From: Rossellomorea vietnamensis
GTDB taxonomy: Bacteria > Bacillota > Bacilli > Bacillales > Bacillaceae_B
Assembly (NCBI RefSeq): GCF_001305855.1
Contig: NZ_LIXZ01000008.1
Location: 62,001 to 126,000, forward strand
Reading direction: 5' to 3'
Length of the DNA stretch: 64,000 bases
Positions 54,096-63,507 of the stretch are shown here, in pieces (position 1 is the first letter of the stretch; each line of letters starts with the position of its first letter). The notes under the pieces were generated by a model. It did not search any database and was not told the DNA's origin. It saw nothing but the letters and a program-made list of their open reading frames with translations. The translations under genes and the position numbers were made by a program.

Positions 54096-54850
54096 CTATC
54101 CTTATGGACCAACTTCAGGATTTATGTCGTTCATTGCGATTAGCTGAGAGTGCCAAAGAATTGCCAAGCATCATTAGAAAAGCAGAAGCACATCAGTGGA
54201 CTCACCATGAACTCCTTCATGAATTATTTACCTACGAGCAAAAGTGTAGAGAAGAAAAGCTCATAAACAAGCTGTTGAAATGGGCTAGGTTCCCTTACCT
54301 CAAGACGTTGGATGAGTTCAACTTAAATGAGCAAAGATCAGTTAGTACAAAGCAACTCAAACAGTTGAGAGAACTTTTATGGATGGAGCAGCTATACAAC
54401 ATCATTCTTTTAGGTCCGCCTGGTGTTGGAAAGACCCATCTAGCGATAGGTTTAGGGATGGAGGCTATTTCAAAAGGCCATCAAGTGTCTTTCCTACCAA
54501 TGGGAGAACTTGTACATATTTTGAAAACAAAAGAGTTCTCTCGCAAATCACAGACAACGTATAAAAGAATTAAAGATTCGGACCTATTGATCATCGATGA
54601 CATGATGTACATGGCAATGGATACAAAAGAAGCTAACCTGTTTTTTCATTTGATAAATGAACTATATGATAAGAGTTCTATAGTGCTTACTTCCAACAAG
54701 GGACCAGATCAATGGGGTGAACTTCTAGGGGACCAGGGCATTACAACAGCTATATTAGATCGCCTTCTTCATAGAGTGGAAGTCATCAACATAGATGAAG
54801 ATAGCTACCGCATGAAGAATAGGACTACCATTTTTGGAGAAGGAGCATAA
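54092..54850 (+). CDS. istB: IS21 helper ATPase IstB
   Basis: This 252-residue AAA+ ATPase has Walker A GPPGVGKTHLA near residue 110 and Walker B LLIIDDMMYM. The start overlaps the istA stop (ATGA), with GGGGG upstream. IstB selects targets and activates IstA. The reading frame is intact. Confidence 0.94.
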   Translation: MTILMDQLQDLCRSLRLAESAKELPSIIRKAEAHQWTHHELLHELFTYEQKCREEKLINKLLKWARFPYLKTLDEFNLNEQRSVSTKQLKQLRELLWMEQLYNIILLGPPGVGKTHLAIGLGMEAISKGHQVSFLPMGELVHILKTKEFSRKSQTTYKRIKDSDLLIIDDMMYMAMDTKEANLFFHLINELYDKSSIVLTSNKGPDQWGELLGDQGITTAILDRLLHRVEVINIDEDSYRMKNRTTIFGEGA

Positions 54851-54852
54851 AA

Positions 54853-55005
54853 ATGAAAAGTTTAACGCTCGAAGAGGCGACATCTCTCCTCCATTCACAT
54901 GGTATTAAATGCGATCTGAATAAAGTTCAGATGTGGATTATTACAGGCAAGATAAAAGAAGCAGAGCAAGGAATCACTAAAGAAAAGATTGAAGACTTCC
55001 TCTAA
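54853..55005 (+). CDS. Small IS21-borne protein
   Basis: A 50-codon gene starts two bases after the istB stop, with GGAG at a workable distance upstream. The product MKSLTLEEATSLLHSHG onward reads like a small HTH/excisionase-type domain (helix, turn, then VQMWIITGKIKEA), comparable to small accessory DNA-binding proteins. It lies inside the element's ends, so it moves with the IS. A regulatory role in transposition is inferred. Confidence 0.6.
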   Translation: MKSLTLEEATSLLHSHGIKCDLNKVQMWIITGKIKEAEQGITKEKIEDFL

Positions 55006-55223
55006 CTTAAAAATGATTCAGAGGCTTTGCCTTTTTAACACAATACTGCCTGCCAATATGATAGGCAGATGTATCATAAACAAGCAAAAAGTGTTCAAAA
55101 TTAATTAGCAAAAACTGTTCAATTTTACTTGACGGTTACACCAAGGTATCATTTTTTAAATCTTGTATCTTTTACCTCACATGAAGCCGCACACATATCT
55201 CTTTAATGAATTTGAAAATATAA

Positions 55224-55255
55224 AAACCCCTGACACCGTCAAATGTCAGGGGTTT
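55224..55255 (-). terminator. Terminator of the polysaccharide operon
   Basis: AAACCCCTGAC and GTCAGGGGTTT are 11-bp arms; on the minus strand the stem is followed by TTTTTATATTTT. It lies just beyond the galE stop and ends the leftward operon. Confidence 0.88.
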
Positions 55256-55259
55256 ATTT

Positions 55260-56297
55260 CTAATGCCTACTTATGTAACCATCCTTCGTAAGATAGCCAT
55301 CTGGATTGTTCTTTTGCCATCTCCATGAGTCTAAACACATCTCTTCTAAGCTCTTCACTGTCGTCCAACCCAATTCTCTCTCTGCCTTGGCTGGATCAGC
55401 ATAACATTCCGCAATATCACCGGAACGACGAGGGGCTATCTTATAAGGAATTTTTTGTCCGGAAGCTTTTTCAAATGCATCTATCAGCTCAAGCACACTG
55501 TACCCTTGTCCAGTACCAAGATTATAAGCCTCTATTCCTCTTGTCGATAACACTTTTTCCAATGCTTTAAGGTGCCCTTTTGCCAGGTCCACTACGTGAA
55601 TATAGTCTCTAATCCCAGTACCATCCAGAGTAGAGTAATCATTACCAAAAACATTTAATTCAGTTAACTTACCTGTAGCTACATGTGTAATATATGGCAT
55701 TAGATTGTTTGGAATACCCTTTGGGTCCTCCCCTATTAAACCACTTTCATGTGCCCCAATAGGATTAAAATAGCGTAGGGAAGCAATGCTCCAATTGTTG
55801 TTTGAAACATATAAATCTCTCAGAATCTCTTCAATCATCAACTTTGTACGGCCATAAGGATTGGTTGCATACAAAGGGGATTCTTCAGAAATTGGCACTT
55901 CTTTAGGATCACCATAGACTGTGGCAGAAGAGCTAAAGACCAAATTGTGTACACTATATTTTTGCATCAATTCAGTTAGTATTAATGTTCCCATAATATT
56001 ATTTTGATAATAATAGATAGGTTTTTCGACTGATTCTCCAACTGCTTTTAAGCCTGCAAAATGGATCACTGCTTCAATCGAATTTTCTTTAAATACTTCT
56101 TCTACATTCTCTCTATTAAGTAAGTCAACTTCATATACCTTAAAGTCTTTTCCCGTTAATCTATTCACTCGATTTAATGATTCAACATTACTGTTGGAGT
56201 AGTTGTCCAATACAATTATCTCGTGGTTTGAATTAAGTAATTCAACACATGTATGGCTACCGATAAACCCTGCTCCTCCGGTAACTAATATAGTCAT
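55260..56297 (-). CDS. galE: UDP-glucose 4-epimerase (polysaccharide cluster copy)
   Basis: This 345-residue extended SDR has the NAD loop GGAGFIGSH, active-site SSSATVYG and YGRTK, and the signature [21 protein letters not shown]. It supplies UDP-galactose or UDP-GalNAc for the polymer. It is clearly different from the galactose-operon copy at 30165 (for example [21 protein letters not shown] versus its equivalent) but close to the decayed copy at 51.6-52.1 kb. It is the last gene of the leftward cluster, separated from the glycosyltransferase upstream by about 220 bases. Confidence 0.94.
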   Translation of the reverse strand: MTILVTGGAGFIGSHTCVELLNSNHEIIVLDNYSNSNVESLNRVNRLTGKDFKVYEVDLLNRENVEEVFKENSIEAVIHFAGLKAVGESVEKPIYYYQNNIMGTLILTELMQKYSVHNLVFSSSATVYGDPKEVPISEESPLYATNPYGRTKLMIEEILRDLYVSNNNWSIASLRYFNPIGAHESGLIGEDPKGIPNNLMPYITHVATGKLTELNVFGNDYSTLDGTGIRDYIHVVDLAKGHLKALEKVLSTRGIEAYNLGTGQGYSVLELIDAFEKASGQKIPYKIAPRRSGDIAECYADPAKAERELGWTTVKSLEEMCLDSWRWQKNNPDGYLTKDGYISRH

Positions 56298-56516
56298 CTA
56301 TATACACCCCTTCATAGGATAAGTTAAAATAATTTGTCCTATAGTTAACTACTAAATATAAGATTGTTTAACAGTTAGGCTTTAATTTATTAATAAATTG
56401 TGCATAACCATAAAACGGTCTGTTTTCTCATCCTAATGGATAAGTAATTAATTGTTAGGCAAAACCAGTCAAGAGTAGATTTTTCATTCTTTTTTTTATA
56501 TAAGTGCGCTGAGAAA

Positions 56517-57287
56517 CTAGATATTTTTCTTAAATGCATTAAATGCATAATTTACAAAACACCAAATTGAATGCAGTACACTTAATTTTTCTACCCTCCT
56601 ATACATATTCCAATTATTCTTTGCCATTTTAAACTTATTACTAGAAATAGAACCAGTGACCTTTCTGTACATAGCTAGTGGTTCTTGAATTCCATATGCT
56701 ACATTTCCTTTCTTGAGTATCGAAAGCCACAAGGCTGTATCTTGTCTAGTCCTGATATTAGGCATCTCGACTTTACCTAATTTATTTATATCTAACATAA
56801 CTGTTAGGCATCCTATAATAGTGTTCTTTAATAGACCGGCATAATCTATTTGACTAGGTACTCTAACAATTTTACCGGTGTTATTACCATATTGATCCAT
56901 AAACTCATATGAGGTAAAAGAAAATGCTATATTCCTACGTTTCATAAAGTTAATTTGTTTTTCTAACTTTTCAGGAAACCATTTATCATCACTATCTAAA
57001 AATGCAACATACCGACCTCTCGCTTTTAATAATGCAGTATTTCTAGCCACCGCTGCACCACTATTGACCTTTAATTCTATTAATTTTATTCTAGAGTCCG
57101 ATTTTAATGAATCTTTAATAACGCCTACAGTATTATCTTTTGAACAATCATCTACTATAATCATTTCCCAGTTATTAAAAGTCTGGGCTTGAACCGACTT
57201 CACTGTGTCTAGAATAAATGCTTCAGCATTATATGTAGGAGTAACTATACTTATTAGATCTTGTTCATGATTTAAATTCCCACTCAT
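56517..57287 (-). CDS. Family 2 glycosyltransferase
   Basis: This 256-residue GT2 enzyme has the GT-A nucleotide-binding start ISIVTPTYNAEAF, VDDCSKDNT and the DxD motif FLDSDDKW, with NTRQDTALWLSIL near the acceptor side. There are no membrane helices. It adds one sugar to the lipid-linked repeat unit. It is 13 bases downstream of the next glycosyltransferase gene in the same operon. Sugar specificity cannot be read. Confidence 0.92.
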   Translation of the reverse strand: MSGNLNHEQDLISIVTPTYNAEAFILDTVKSVQAQTFNNWEMIIVDDCSKDNTVGVIKDSLKSDSRIKLIELKVNSGAAVARNTALLKARGRYVAFLDSDDKWFPEKLEKQINFMKRRNIAFSFTSYEFMDQYGNNTGKIVRVPSQIDYAGLLKNTIIGCLTVMLDINKLGKVEMPNIRTRQDTALWLSILKKGNVAYGIQEPLAMYRKVTGSISSNKFKMAKNNWNMYRRVEKLSVLHSIWCFVNYAFNAFKKNI

Positions 57288-57300
57288 TCTAATCTCTACC

Positions 57301-58413
57301 TCAATTTTCCAATTGTTTTTTATCCTCTACTAGGGTGTAATAGACATTTTCCATTAATTCAACATTTTTATCCCAGTTATATAAGCTCTCTACTCTTCTT
57401 CTTCCTTTTTTACCCAACGAGTTTCTTTTTTCTTCATTTAGTACAAGCTCATAAAGTTTCTCTGCTATTTGCTCGACATTTTTATTCTCCACAACAAAAC
57501 CCGTTTCGTTAACCTCTACCACTTCAGGTAATCCGCCAACATCGGTAACTATAACAGGAAGCTCACATGAACTTGCTTCTATTATTGCTACTCCAAAGCT
57601 TTCGCTATCTAATGTGCTAGGGGCACAGTATATGTCTAGTTTATTTAGATACACAGGCACTTCTTCATGAGAAACAGCACCAGTAAAGGTTGAAATACTA
57701 TATAAGTTTAATGACTCAGTAAGTGCAACTAGCTCTTTATATTGACTGCCTTCACCAACAATTAGTAATCTAATTCTATTAGATATTTCTAGTAAATCAT
57801 TTCTTTCAAGCATTTCGATTAGTTTAGACACTGCCATTATTAGGTATTTCACACCATATTTCTCTTCTAATTTTTTTACTAATCCTATAGTGATAAAGGT
57901 TTCATCCTTGTTATTTCTGGGAGCAAATTTATTAATGTCAACTCCAAATGGTGTAACAGCAATGGATTTTTCTGGTTTTATATATTTTAATGTTTGATCC
58001 TTCATCACGTTACTAGTTGATGCGATTTGTGTAGATGCCGCTAAGTTTTTTTGTAGAATCTTTCTTTTCCATATACTCTCATTTGGAAAGTCATAGACAT
58101 CACTCCCCCAAACAGATAAGAGAGTTGGAGAAAACCTTACTAATCTAGATAATGTACCATATCCGCTTGCATAATGAGTATTAATAATATCAGGGTTTAT
58201 TCTCTTCAATATTTTTCTAACTTCCATGAAATTCGAATAATACCCAAGAGGTGCTGAATGTTTTAGGTTTATTATTTTTACACCTTTATTTATCATATCT
58301 AATTTTGGCGGATGCATAGTTATTAAGTAAACTTCATTTCCTCTTTGATCCATTGAATTAACCCATCTTACTGTATGAATTACTGAGGCAGGTGCTAAAA
58401 AACATATTTTCAT
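57301..58413 (-). CDS. Family 4 glycosyltransferase
   Basis: This 370-residue GT-B enzyme has an N-terminal domain beginning MKICFLAPASVIHTVRW and a C-terminal nucleotide-sugar domain with VTPFGVDINKFAP and the EX7E-type region APSTLDSESFGVAIIEASSCELPVI. Start ATG 58413 is eight bases after GGAG; the upstream GTG has no ribosome site. It is part of the exopolysaccharide operon. Confidence 0.93.
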   Translation of the reverse strand: MKICFLAPASVIHTVRWVNSMDQRGNEVYLITMHPPKLDMINKGVKIINLKHSAPLGYYSNFMEVRKILKRINPDIINTHYASGYGTLSRLVRFSPTLLSVWGSDVYDFPNESIWKRKILQKNLAASTQIASTSNVMKDQTLKYIKPEKSIAVTPFGVDINKFAPRNNKDETFITIGLVKKLEEKYGVKYLIMAVSKLIEMLERNDLLEISNRIRLLIVGEGSQYKELVALTESLNLYSISTFTGAVSHEEVPVYLNKLDIYCAPSTLDSESFGVAIIEASSCELPVIVTDVGGLPEVVEVNETGFVVENKNVEQIAEKLYELVLNEEKRNSLGKKGRRRVESLYNWDKNVELMENVYYTLVEDKKQLEN

Positions 58414-58427
58414 TTTAGTCACTCCAA

Positions 58428-59588
58428 TTAAATTTTTTTTATAATCTCTAAGTAATTCAATGCCATCTTATTAGACGTCCATAGTTTTCTAGATTTTTCT
58501 ACTAATCTATTACTTAATTTTTCCCTAGAGTTAAAGTTCATTATCCAAAGCATACCTTCGGCTAAGTCTTTTGCACTATTAGGTTTAACTAATTTACTAT
58601 CAATTTCATCAGAAATTATTTCTGAGTTACCACCTACATCAGTCGCAACAATTGGAATTCCATTAAAGGCGGCTTCTAGTAAAGAAATACTAAAATTTTC
58701 TTGATGTGACGCTAGAACAAAATACTTGCTTTTTCTTAGGATGTTTTTCACCTCATAATTTTCTAATGATCCTATGAAAGAAATGTTATCTTTAACTTCG
58801 AGCTCTTCTGCTAACTTTTTTAAATGACTTTCTTGTTTACCTGAACCCACAATGGCTAATCTAATATTTGGAACAGTATCCTTAATAATTGATACCGCTT
58901 TTACAAGAATTTCATGTCCTTTTATTGGTTTCAGGTTTGCTACACTACAAAAATCATAATAAAATGAATTAGAAAAGACCTCTTGTTCTTGATCAGGGAT
59001 ACCGTTATGTATCACTAAAAGTTTCTTTTCTTCAATTCTGTAATGTGTAGACTTTAAATGAGTAAGAAGCTCTTTTTTTGCTGCATTTGAAACTAAAACA
59101 ATTTTTGAAGCTAAATTGTATCCCTTAATTTCAATATTTAAACTTCTTGACGTTGTCCAGTCCTTATCTAATAACCTTTTATCTTTTACTGCTTCATTAG
59201 TTAGTGAGCCTAAACTATGTATAATGACTAAACTTTTTGTTCGTCTTTTAAATAATAAGCAAAATTTATTAAGATATTGAAATGCATAAGCATCTTGGGA
59301 TATTAAAACTATTTCTCCTCTAGAAAATAGGACTCTTCCTATTCCTAATATAAGTATAATAAACATTCTTACATACAATGCATAAACATGACCTAAGCCC
59401 TTGTGAAATTTGTTAAGAAAATAAAGTGGAACCAATACTAAAATATAATCTAAATACTTCGGAATTTGTATAAGATTAATTTTTTCTCCTAATTTTCCCA
59501 TTTCATCTAATAAGTGTTTTGTTTGCGAGGATTTGCCACCTATATTATTAACATTGTCGCATGTCAACATAAAATAATTTTTAACCAT
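58428..59588 (-). CDS. Family 4 glycosyltransferase
   Basis: This 386-residue GT-B enzyme has the substrate domain CDNVNNIGGKSSQTKHLL and the C-terminal nucleotide-sugar domain VIHNGIPDQE, SVANLKPIKGHEILVKAV and SHQENFSISLLEAAFNGIPIVATDVGGNSE (EX7E motif). AGGAAAG precedes ATG 59588. It overlaps the end of the polymerase gene by eight bases, so the two are co-translated. Confidence 0.93.
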   Translation of the reverse strand: MVKNYFMLTCDNVNNIGGKSSQTKHLLDEMGKLGEKINLIQIPKYLDYILVLVPLYFLNKFHKGLGHVYALYVRMFIILILGIGRVLFSRGEIVLISQDAYAFQYLNKFCLLFKRRTKSLVIIHSLGSLTNEAVKDKRLLDKDWTTSRSLNIEIKGYNLASKIVLVSNAAKKELLTHLKSTHYRIEEKKLLVIHNGIPDQEQEVFSNSFYYDFCSVANLKPIKGHEILVKAVSIIKDTVPNIRLAIVGSGKQESHLKKLAEELEVKDNISFIGSLENYEVKNILRKSKYFVLASHQENFSISLLEAAFNGIPIVATDVGGNSEIISDEIDSKLVKPNSAKDLAEGMLWIMNFNSREKLSNRLVEKSRKLWTSNKMALNYLEIIKKI

Positions 59589-60939
59589 TTATTTCTTTCC
59601 TACTTTCCGCTAAAACTCCCTTATATATAACTCCATATTGAAGTACAACCCAAAAATATTTAAATAAGAAAATATCTAAAGATAGTCCCCCAATCATTAT
59701 GCCAATCAAACTCATATTTAATGCATAACCACTATTCAATACCATACTATTTAGCTTTTTTTTCTTCTTAAGAAAAGCTAAGCTAATTAGCATAGAAAAC
59801 ATTAACAATGAGACGCCAACCAGCCCTAATTCAACAGCCATTCTTAAATAAGTATTATGAGCAGCCTTAGAGTAACCCCAAAAAGCATCAATGCGCGTCT
59901 TATTCACAAATAAATCATATACTTGTGGAAAAGTACCAAAGCCGTACCCATTAGATATTGACTCCTTAAATGCATTTAGTCCTACTCTCCAAATATCGAC
60001 TCTTCCTGTACCGCCCTGTTCCAATATTAATTGGATATTATATCTCTCAATTAAGAAAGAAGGTATTATAAAAAACAAGGTTAACAATGTACTTAAACTA
60101 ATAATTATTGTTATAATTTTTTTAAAGTTTAATCCATCTTTTAAGAACCAGTATGTTAATGAACAAACAACAGCTAACAGCGCACCTCTTGAACCTGATA
60201 AAAGTAAAATTAAAAAGAAAAGTATGATCAATATTATTCTAGTATTTAAAAACTTATAATTCTGACTCCTATTAATAGATGTCCATAGAATTGAAAAAGG
60301 TAATATTAAACTTACCAGAAGGTGATTGGGGTCAGCTTGTTCAGAAAATAGTGTAATAGTTAGTCTACCTGTGTCCATAAACCCAATTCCGAACAAAAAT
60401 TGAACCAAGGACAAAAGAACTACCCAAGTTAAACTAAAAATCATACTATTATTAATTACTTTCAAATCTTTAATATTGAACTTAAAAATGCTTGTAACAA
60501 TGTAAAATAATAATAATGGTACTAATGTTATAAGTCTTGTATTAGTCTCCTGTTCATCAACAGACCACACTATTGAAAATATTGCTATGATCACCAACAT
60601 AATAACAGGAATAATTTGGAACCTAGGAAAAGTAAGCTTTTTCTTTAATAAACCATGAGATAACAAACTTAAAATACATAGTATAGAAAATATTTTACTT
60701 ATAGAGCCTATCCCAGGTAGTAACAATATAAAGTCTAAAGGTAAGGAAATTACATACAAACTTAAAATGTATTTGTAATTTATTTGTAATGAAAGGATTA
60801 GAATTAATGGTAATAAAGTTATCCCAATTAATATTATATTATTTACAGCAATACTTAGCCCTAACAATGATGAGTAGAGAACTAATGATAATAAAATTAT
60901 ATTCTTATATTTATTAATGAATTCCATCTTCAACCCCAT
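59581..60939 (-). CDS. Wzy-like polysaccharide polymerase
   Basis: This 452-residue membrane protein has about twelve helices and a large extracellular loop (FKESISNGYGFGTFPQVYDLFVNKTRIDAFWG then SKAAHNTYLRMAVELGLVG) that carries the O-antigen ligase/polymerase motif with conserved His. It polymerises the flipped repeat units. AGAGGAG lies just before ATG 60939; ATG 60927 is an alternative. It overlaps both neighbours. Confidence 0.87.
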   Translation of the reverse strand: MGLKMEFINKYKNIILLSLVLYSSLLGLSIAVNNIILIGITLLPLILILSLQINYKYILSLYVISLPLDFILLLPGIGSISKIFSILCILSLLSHGLLKKKLTFPRFQIIPVIMLVIIAIFSIVWSVDEQETNTRLITLVPLLLFYIVTSIFKFNIKDLKVINNSMIFSLTWVVLLSLVQFLFGIGFMDTGRLTITLFSEQADPNHLLVSLILPFSILWTSINRSQNYKFLNTRIILIILFFLILLLSGSRGALLAVVCSLTYWFLKDGLNFKKIITIIISLSTLLTLFFIIPSFLIERYNIQLILEQGGTGRVDIWRVGLNAFKESISNGYGFGTFPQVYDLFVNKTRIDAFWGYSKAAHNTYLRMAVELGLVGVSLLMFSMLISLAFLKKKKKLNSMVLNSGYALNMSLIGIMIGGLSLDIFLFKYFWVVLQYGVIYKGVLAESRKEING

Positions 60940-62059
60940 GAACTCCTCTAAGGTGTTTCAATAAATTATCAGTCGTATTATCCCAATTAAAATTGCTACT
61001 ATATGCAATTCTCTTATCTCTATTAAAATAATCTTCACTTAGAGATACATCTATTTTCGATACGAATTCCTCTATATTTGAAGCTAAGTAAACATAATCT
61101 GAGTGTTTCGAAACTTCAGGTAAGTTTATTGATACAACAGGGTTGCCGCTTGACAAGAATTGATATAATTTTGCTGCGTCTGCAGCTACTGATGCCGGTT
61201 TTTTATTAGCTGGGATCATGCAAACATCAAAATTATTGACGTATTCCCCCAACTCTTCATATGGTCGTCTACCCAATAAATAAATGTTTTTAATATTTCT
61301 TAAACTTTCTTCTAAACCTTCTAATGGACCAACAAAGACAAAAGAATACTTAGGTCTTTTAAGAGCGATATTCTTAATTAAATCAACATCTAAAAAACCA
61401 GAGGTTGCTCCAACAAATCCAATTATGGGTTTCTGTATTTGCTTTAACTTTTCATTTTTAATATTAGTATGCGAGAATAACTCTGTATCTGCACCATTTG
61501 GTATATAAAAAACATTCTTATTTCTGTTGACAAACTTTTCATACATATGATTAGAAGCTGTACTAACAGATAAAGCTCTTTCTAAAATGAATTTTTCATA
61601 TTCTTTATAAATTGCTGCGTGGCTTCTATTTATACCATGCCAAGTTGTAAAATCATCTGCACAGTCATAATGAACCTTTACATTAGGGAAATGTTTAATT
61701 ACTTCAGCAGAGATAGGTGTATATGCAAATATAAGTAACTCTGCTTCCTTAATATTATTTTCACTTAAAATTTTTCTGATTTGCCTAGCTACTCTATAAC
61801 CATTGATCGTCCTTATAATTTTTAATCTTATAGAAAATGGAATTAAAAAAGGAGAAGTTTTCATATACAAGTTATCTTCTTCTTCCATATCCTTCCAGGA
61901 GAAATTGGTATTTTGATTTTTTTTCTCCCTATATGAGTTAAGAGTTATATAGAACACCTTATAATATTTTGCCAATCGTAATGCCATTTGTTGAGATCTT
62001 CCTATTACATGCGTAGAAGAAGCCCCATATAAATATACTATAGCTTTTACGTTTTCCAT
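60914..62059 (-). CDS. GT-B glycosyltransferase (family 4/1-like)
   Basis: This 381-residue glycosyltransferase has YIPNGADTELFS, PIIGFVGATSGFLDVDLI and CMIPANKKPASVAADAAKLYQFLSSGNPVVS in the C-terminal half and VHYDCADDFTTWHG mid-protein, the pattern of glycosyltransferases of the TuaH/teichuronic-acid or WsaF type. GAGGGC lies before ATG 62059. It overlaps the polymerase gene by 26 bases. Exact sugar unknown. Confidence 0.88.
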   Translation of the reverse strand: MENVKAIVYLYGASSTHVIGRSQQMALRLAKYYKVFYITLNSYREKKNQNTNFSWKDMEEEDNLYMKTSPFLIPFSIRLKIIRTINGYRVARQIRKILSENNIKEAELLIFAYTPISAEVIKHFPNVKVHYDCADDFTTWHGINRSHAAIYKEYEKFILERALSVSTASNHMYEKFVNRNKNVFYIPNGADTELFSHTNIKNEKLKQIQKPIIGFVGATSGFLDVDLIKNIALKRPKYSFVFVGPLEGLEESLRNIKNIYLLGRRPYEELGEYVNNFDVCMIPANKKPASVAADAAKLYQFLSSGNPVVSINLPEVSKHSDYVYLASNIEEFVSKIDVSLSEDYFNRDKRIAYSSNFNWDNTTDNLLKHLRGVHGVEDGIH

Positions 62060-62064
62060 TAAAA

Positions 62065-63474
62065 TCAGCCCTCAATTTTTTTTCTTAGAGTCCTTCTCAT
62101 TGCTCTAATTACTTCTTTATCAAAAATGATTATTATTGTTATAAAAAATACAATACTACCTATACTTCCTATAAAAGGATGTATTAATTCTGAGAGTATG
62201 TTAAATGTAAATATAACAATTAATACCGATAATATGTTGTACCTTAAGGATTGCAATAATAATGCAGAACTTTTCTTAATGTAGATGGAATACCCAATAA
62301 AGATAAATGCCTCTATTGAAACCATTGAGATTGCTCCACCAACAGAACCATAATAATAACCTAATATAAAATATAATATTATTGCTGTGCATACCGCTAT
62401 CGTCATGACTATAATTCTTTTAGATTGCTTATCTGTCGTAGTTAATGAATCTGCTAATGGGAAGCTTATAGATTGAAATAGAACAACAAATGATAGAATT
62501 CTTAAAATGGAGCCAACGTTTTTCCATTCTTCTCCAAAAATAATATTGCTCCACCACTCAGAATACAAAAATAAAGGAAGAAACATAATAATACCTAGAA
62601 AACTCATAACTTTTAATTGTAGGAGAGTCATCTCTCTATGTTTAGATAGATTTTTTGTTCCTAAACTAAATAGAATTGGATAAAATGCAGCTGCAATTAC
62701 TCCTGGAACTTGATATAGTACTGATGGAATTTTATATGCAGCTGAAAAATAACCAACCTCTTCTAAACTAGATACTTTCTCTAACACAATCGGAGGTATT
62801 TGAGGAAGTAGCATGAATAATAGACCATTAATAGTAAACCCGGCTAATCCCTTTAGTAAACGTCTATCCCAGCCACCAAACAAACTTGTGCGCTTTGAAA
62901 GTAAATAAATGCTATAAATACCCCCTAGGATGCTCGAGAATCCATATATTGGAGCAACAAGGCTAAGCTCCCACTCAAATAATAATCCAATGATCAATGA
63001 TACAGCTGTAATTATTCCAGACACTGACCTTATTATTGCAGTGAAATGCATTTGTTCAATTGCCTGAAAATACACAGCACCAATTCCTTGAAGACTACCT
63101 CCAACAATTGTTGGAAAGACCATTAGGTATAATATATTTCTAACATAGACATCCGAATATAAGTTATGAATCAGAAAGTAGACAACAATACCGACAATTA
63201 AACTAAACACAAGTTTAATTCTTATATGGCTACTTACTAAAACACTTAAATTTTTACTGTTATTATTTTTACTTACTTCTCTGATAAATGTATGGGATAA
63301 TCCCATGTCACTAAAGTAACCAGCAATAGAGGCTATTGCTAAACCGATGCTCAGTATACCAAAATCACTTGCCCCTAGTGATCTTGCTATTAATATTGAA
63401 GAAATTGCTGTAAAAAGCCTTACAATAAAATTACTTAAAAATAGGTAAGTTGCGTTTTTAAATATTAATTTCAT
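62065..63474 (-). CDS. Wzx-like oligosaccharide flippase
   Basis: This 469-residue protein has about fourteen helices and the polysaccharide-transporter start NATYLFLSNFIVRLFTAISSILIARSLGASDFGILS. It moves lipid-linked repeat units to the outer face for the Wzy-like polymerase. The ribosome site before ATG 63474 is weak (GGTG). It is six bases upstream of the next gene. Confidence 0.93.
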   Translation of the reverse strand: MKLIFKNATYLFLSNFIVRLFTAISSILIARSLGASDFGILSIGLAIASIAGYFSDMGLSHTFIREVSKNNNSKNLSVLVSSHIRIKLVFSLIVGIVVYFLIHNLYSDVYVRNILYLMVFPTIVGGSLQGIGAVYFQAIEQMHFTAIIRSVSGIITAVSLIIGLLFEWELSLVAPIYGFSSILGGIYSIYLLSKRTSLFGGWDRRLLKGLAGFTINGLLFMLLPQIPPIVLEKVSSLEEVGYFSAAYKIPSVLYQVPGVIAAAFYPILFSLGTKNLSKHREMTLLQLKVMSFLGIIMFLPLFLYSEWWSNIIFGEEWKNVGSILRILSFVVLFQSISFPLADSLTTTDKQSKRIIVMTIAVCTAIILYFILGYYYGSVGGAISMVSIEAFIFIGYSIYIKKSSALLLQSLRYNILSVLIVIFTFNILSELIHPFIGSIGSIVFFITIIIIFDKEVIRAMRRTLRKKIEG

Positions 63475-63507
63475 ACTTCAACACCAGTTTCTTGAAAAAT
63501 GTTCGTA

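Larger units (their letters stand above)
52432..55140 (+). mobile_element. IS21-family insertion sequence, complete
   Basis: The 2709-bp element has matching ends. The left end begins TGTGAACGCTAAACTAAAG and the right end, read inward, begins TGTAACCGTCAAGTAAAAT; both continue to a TTAACACTTTTTGCT / TTGAACAGTTTTTGCT unit. Additional inner copies of the GAACA...TTTTTGC unit are present, as is usual for IS21 multiple terminal repeats. The element is flanked by a 5-bp direct duplication CCAAG (52427-52431 and 55141-55145). It carries intact istA and istB plus a 50-codon gene. Intact genes and target duplication point to recent insertion. Confidence 0.9.
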
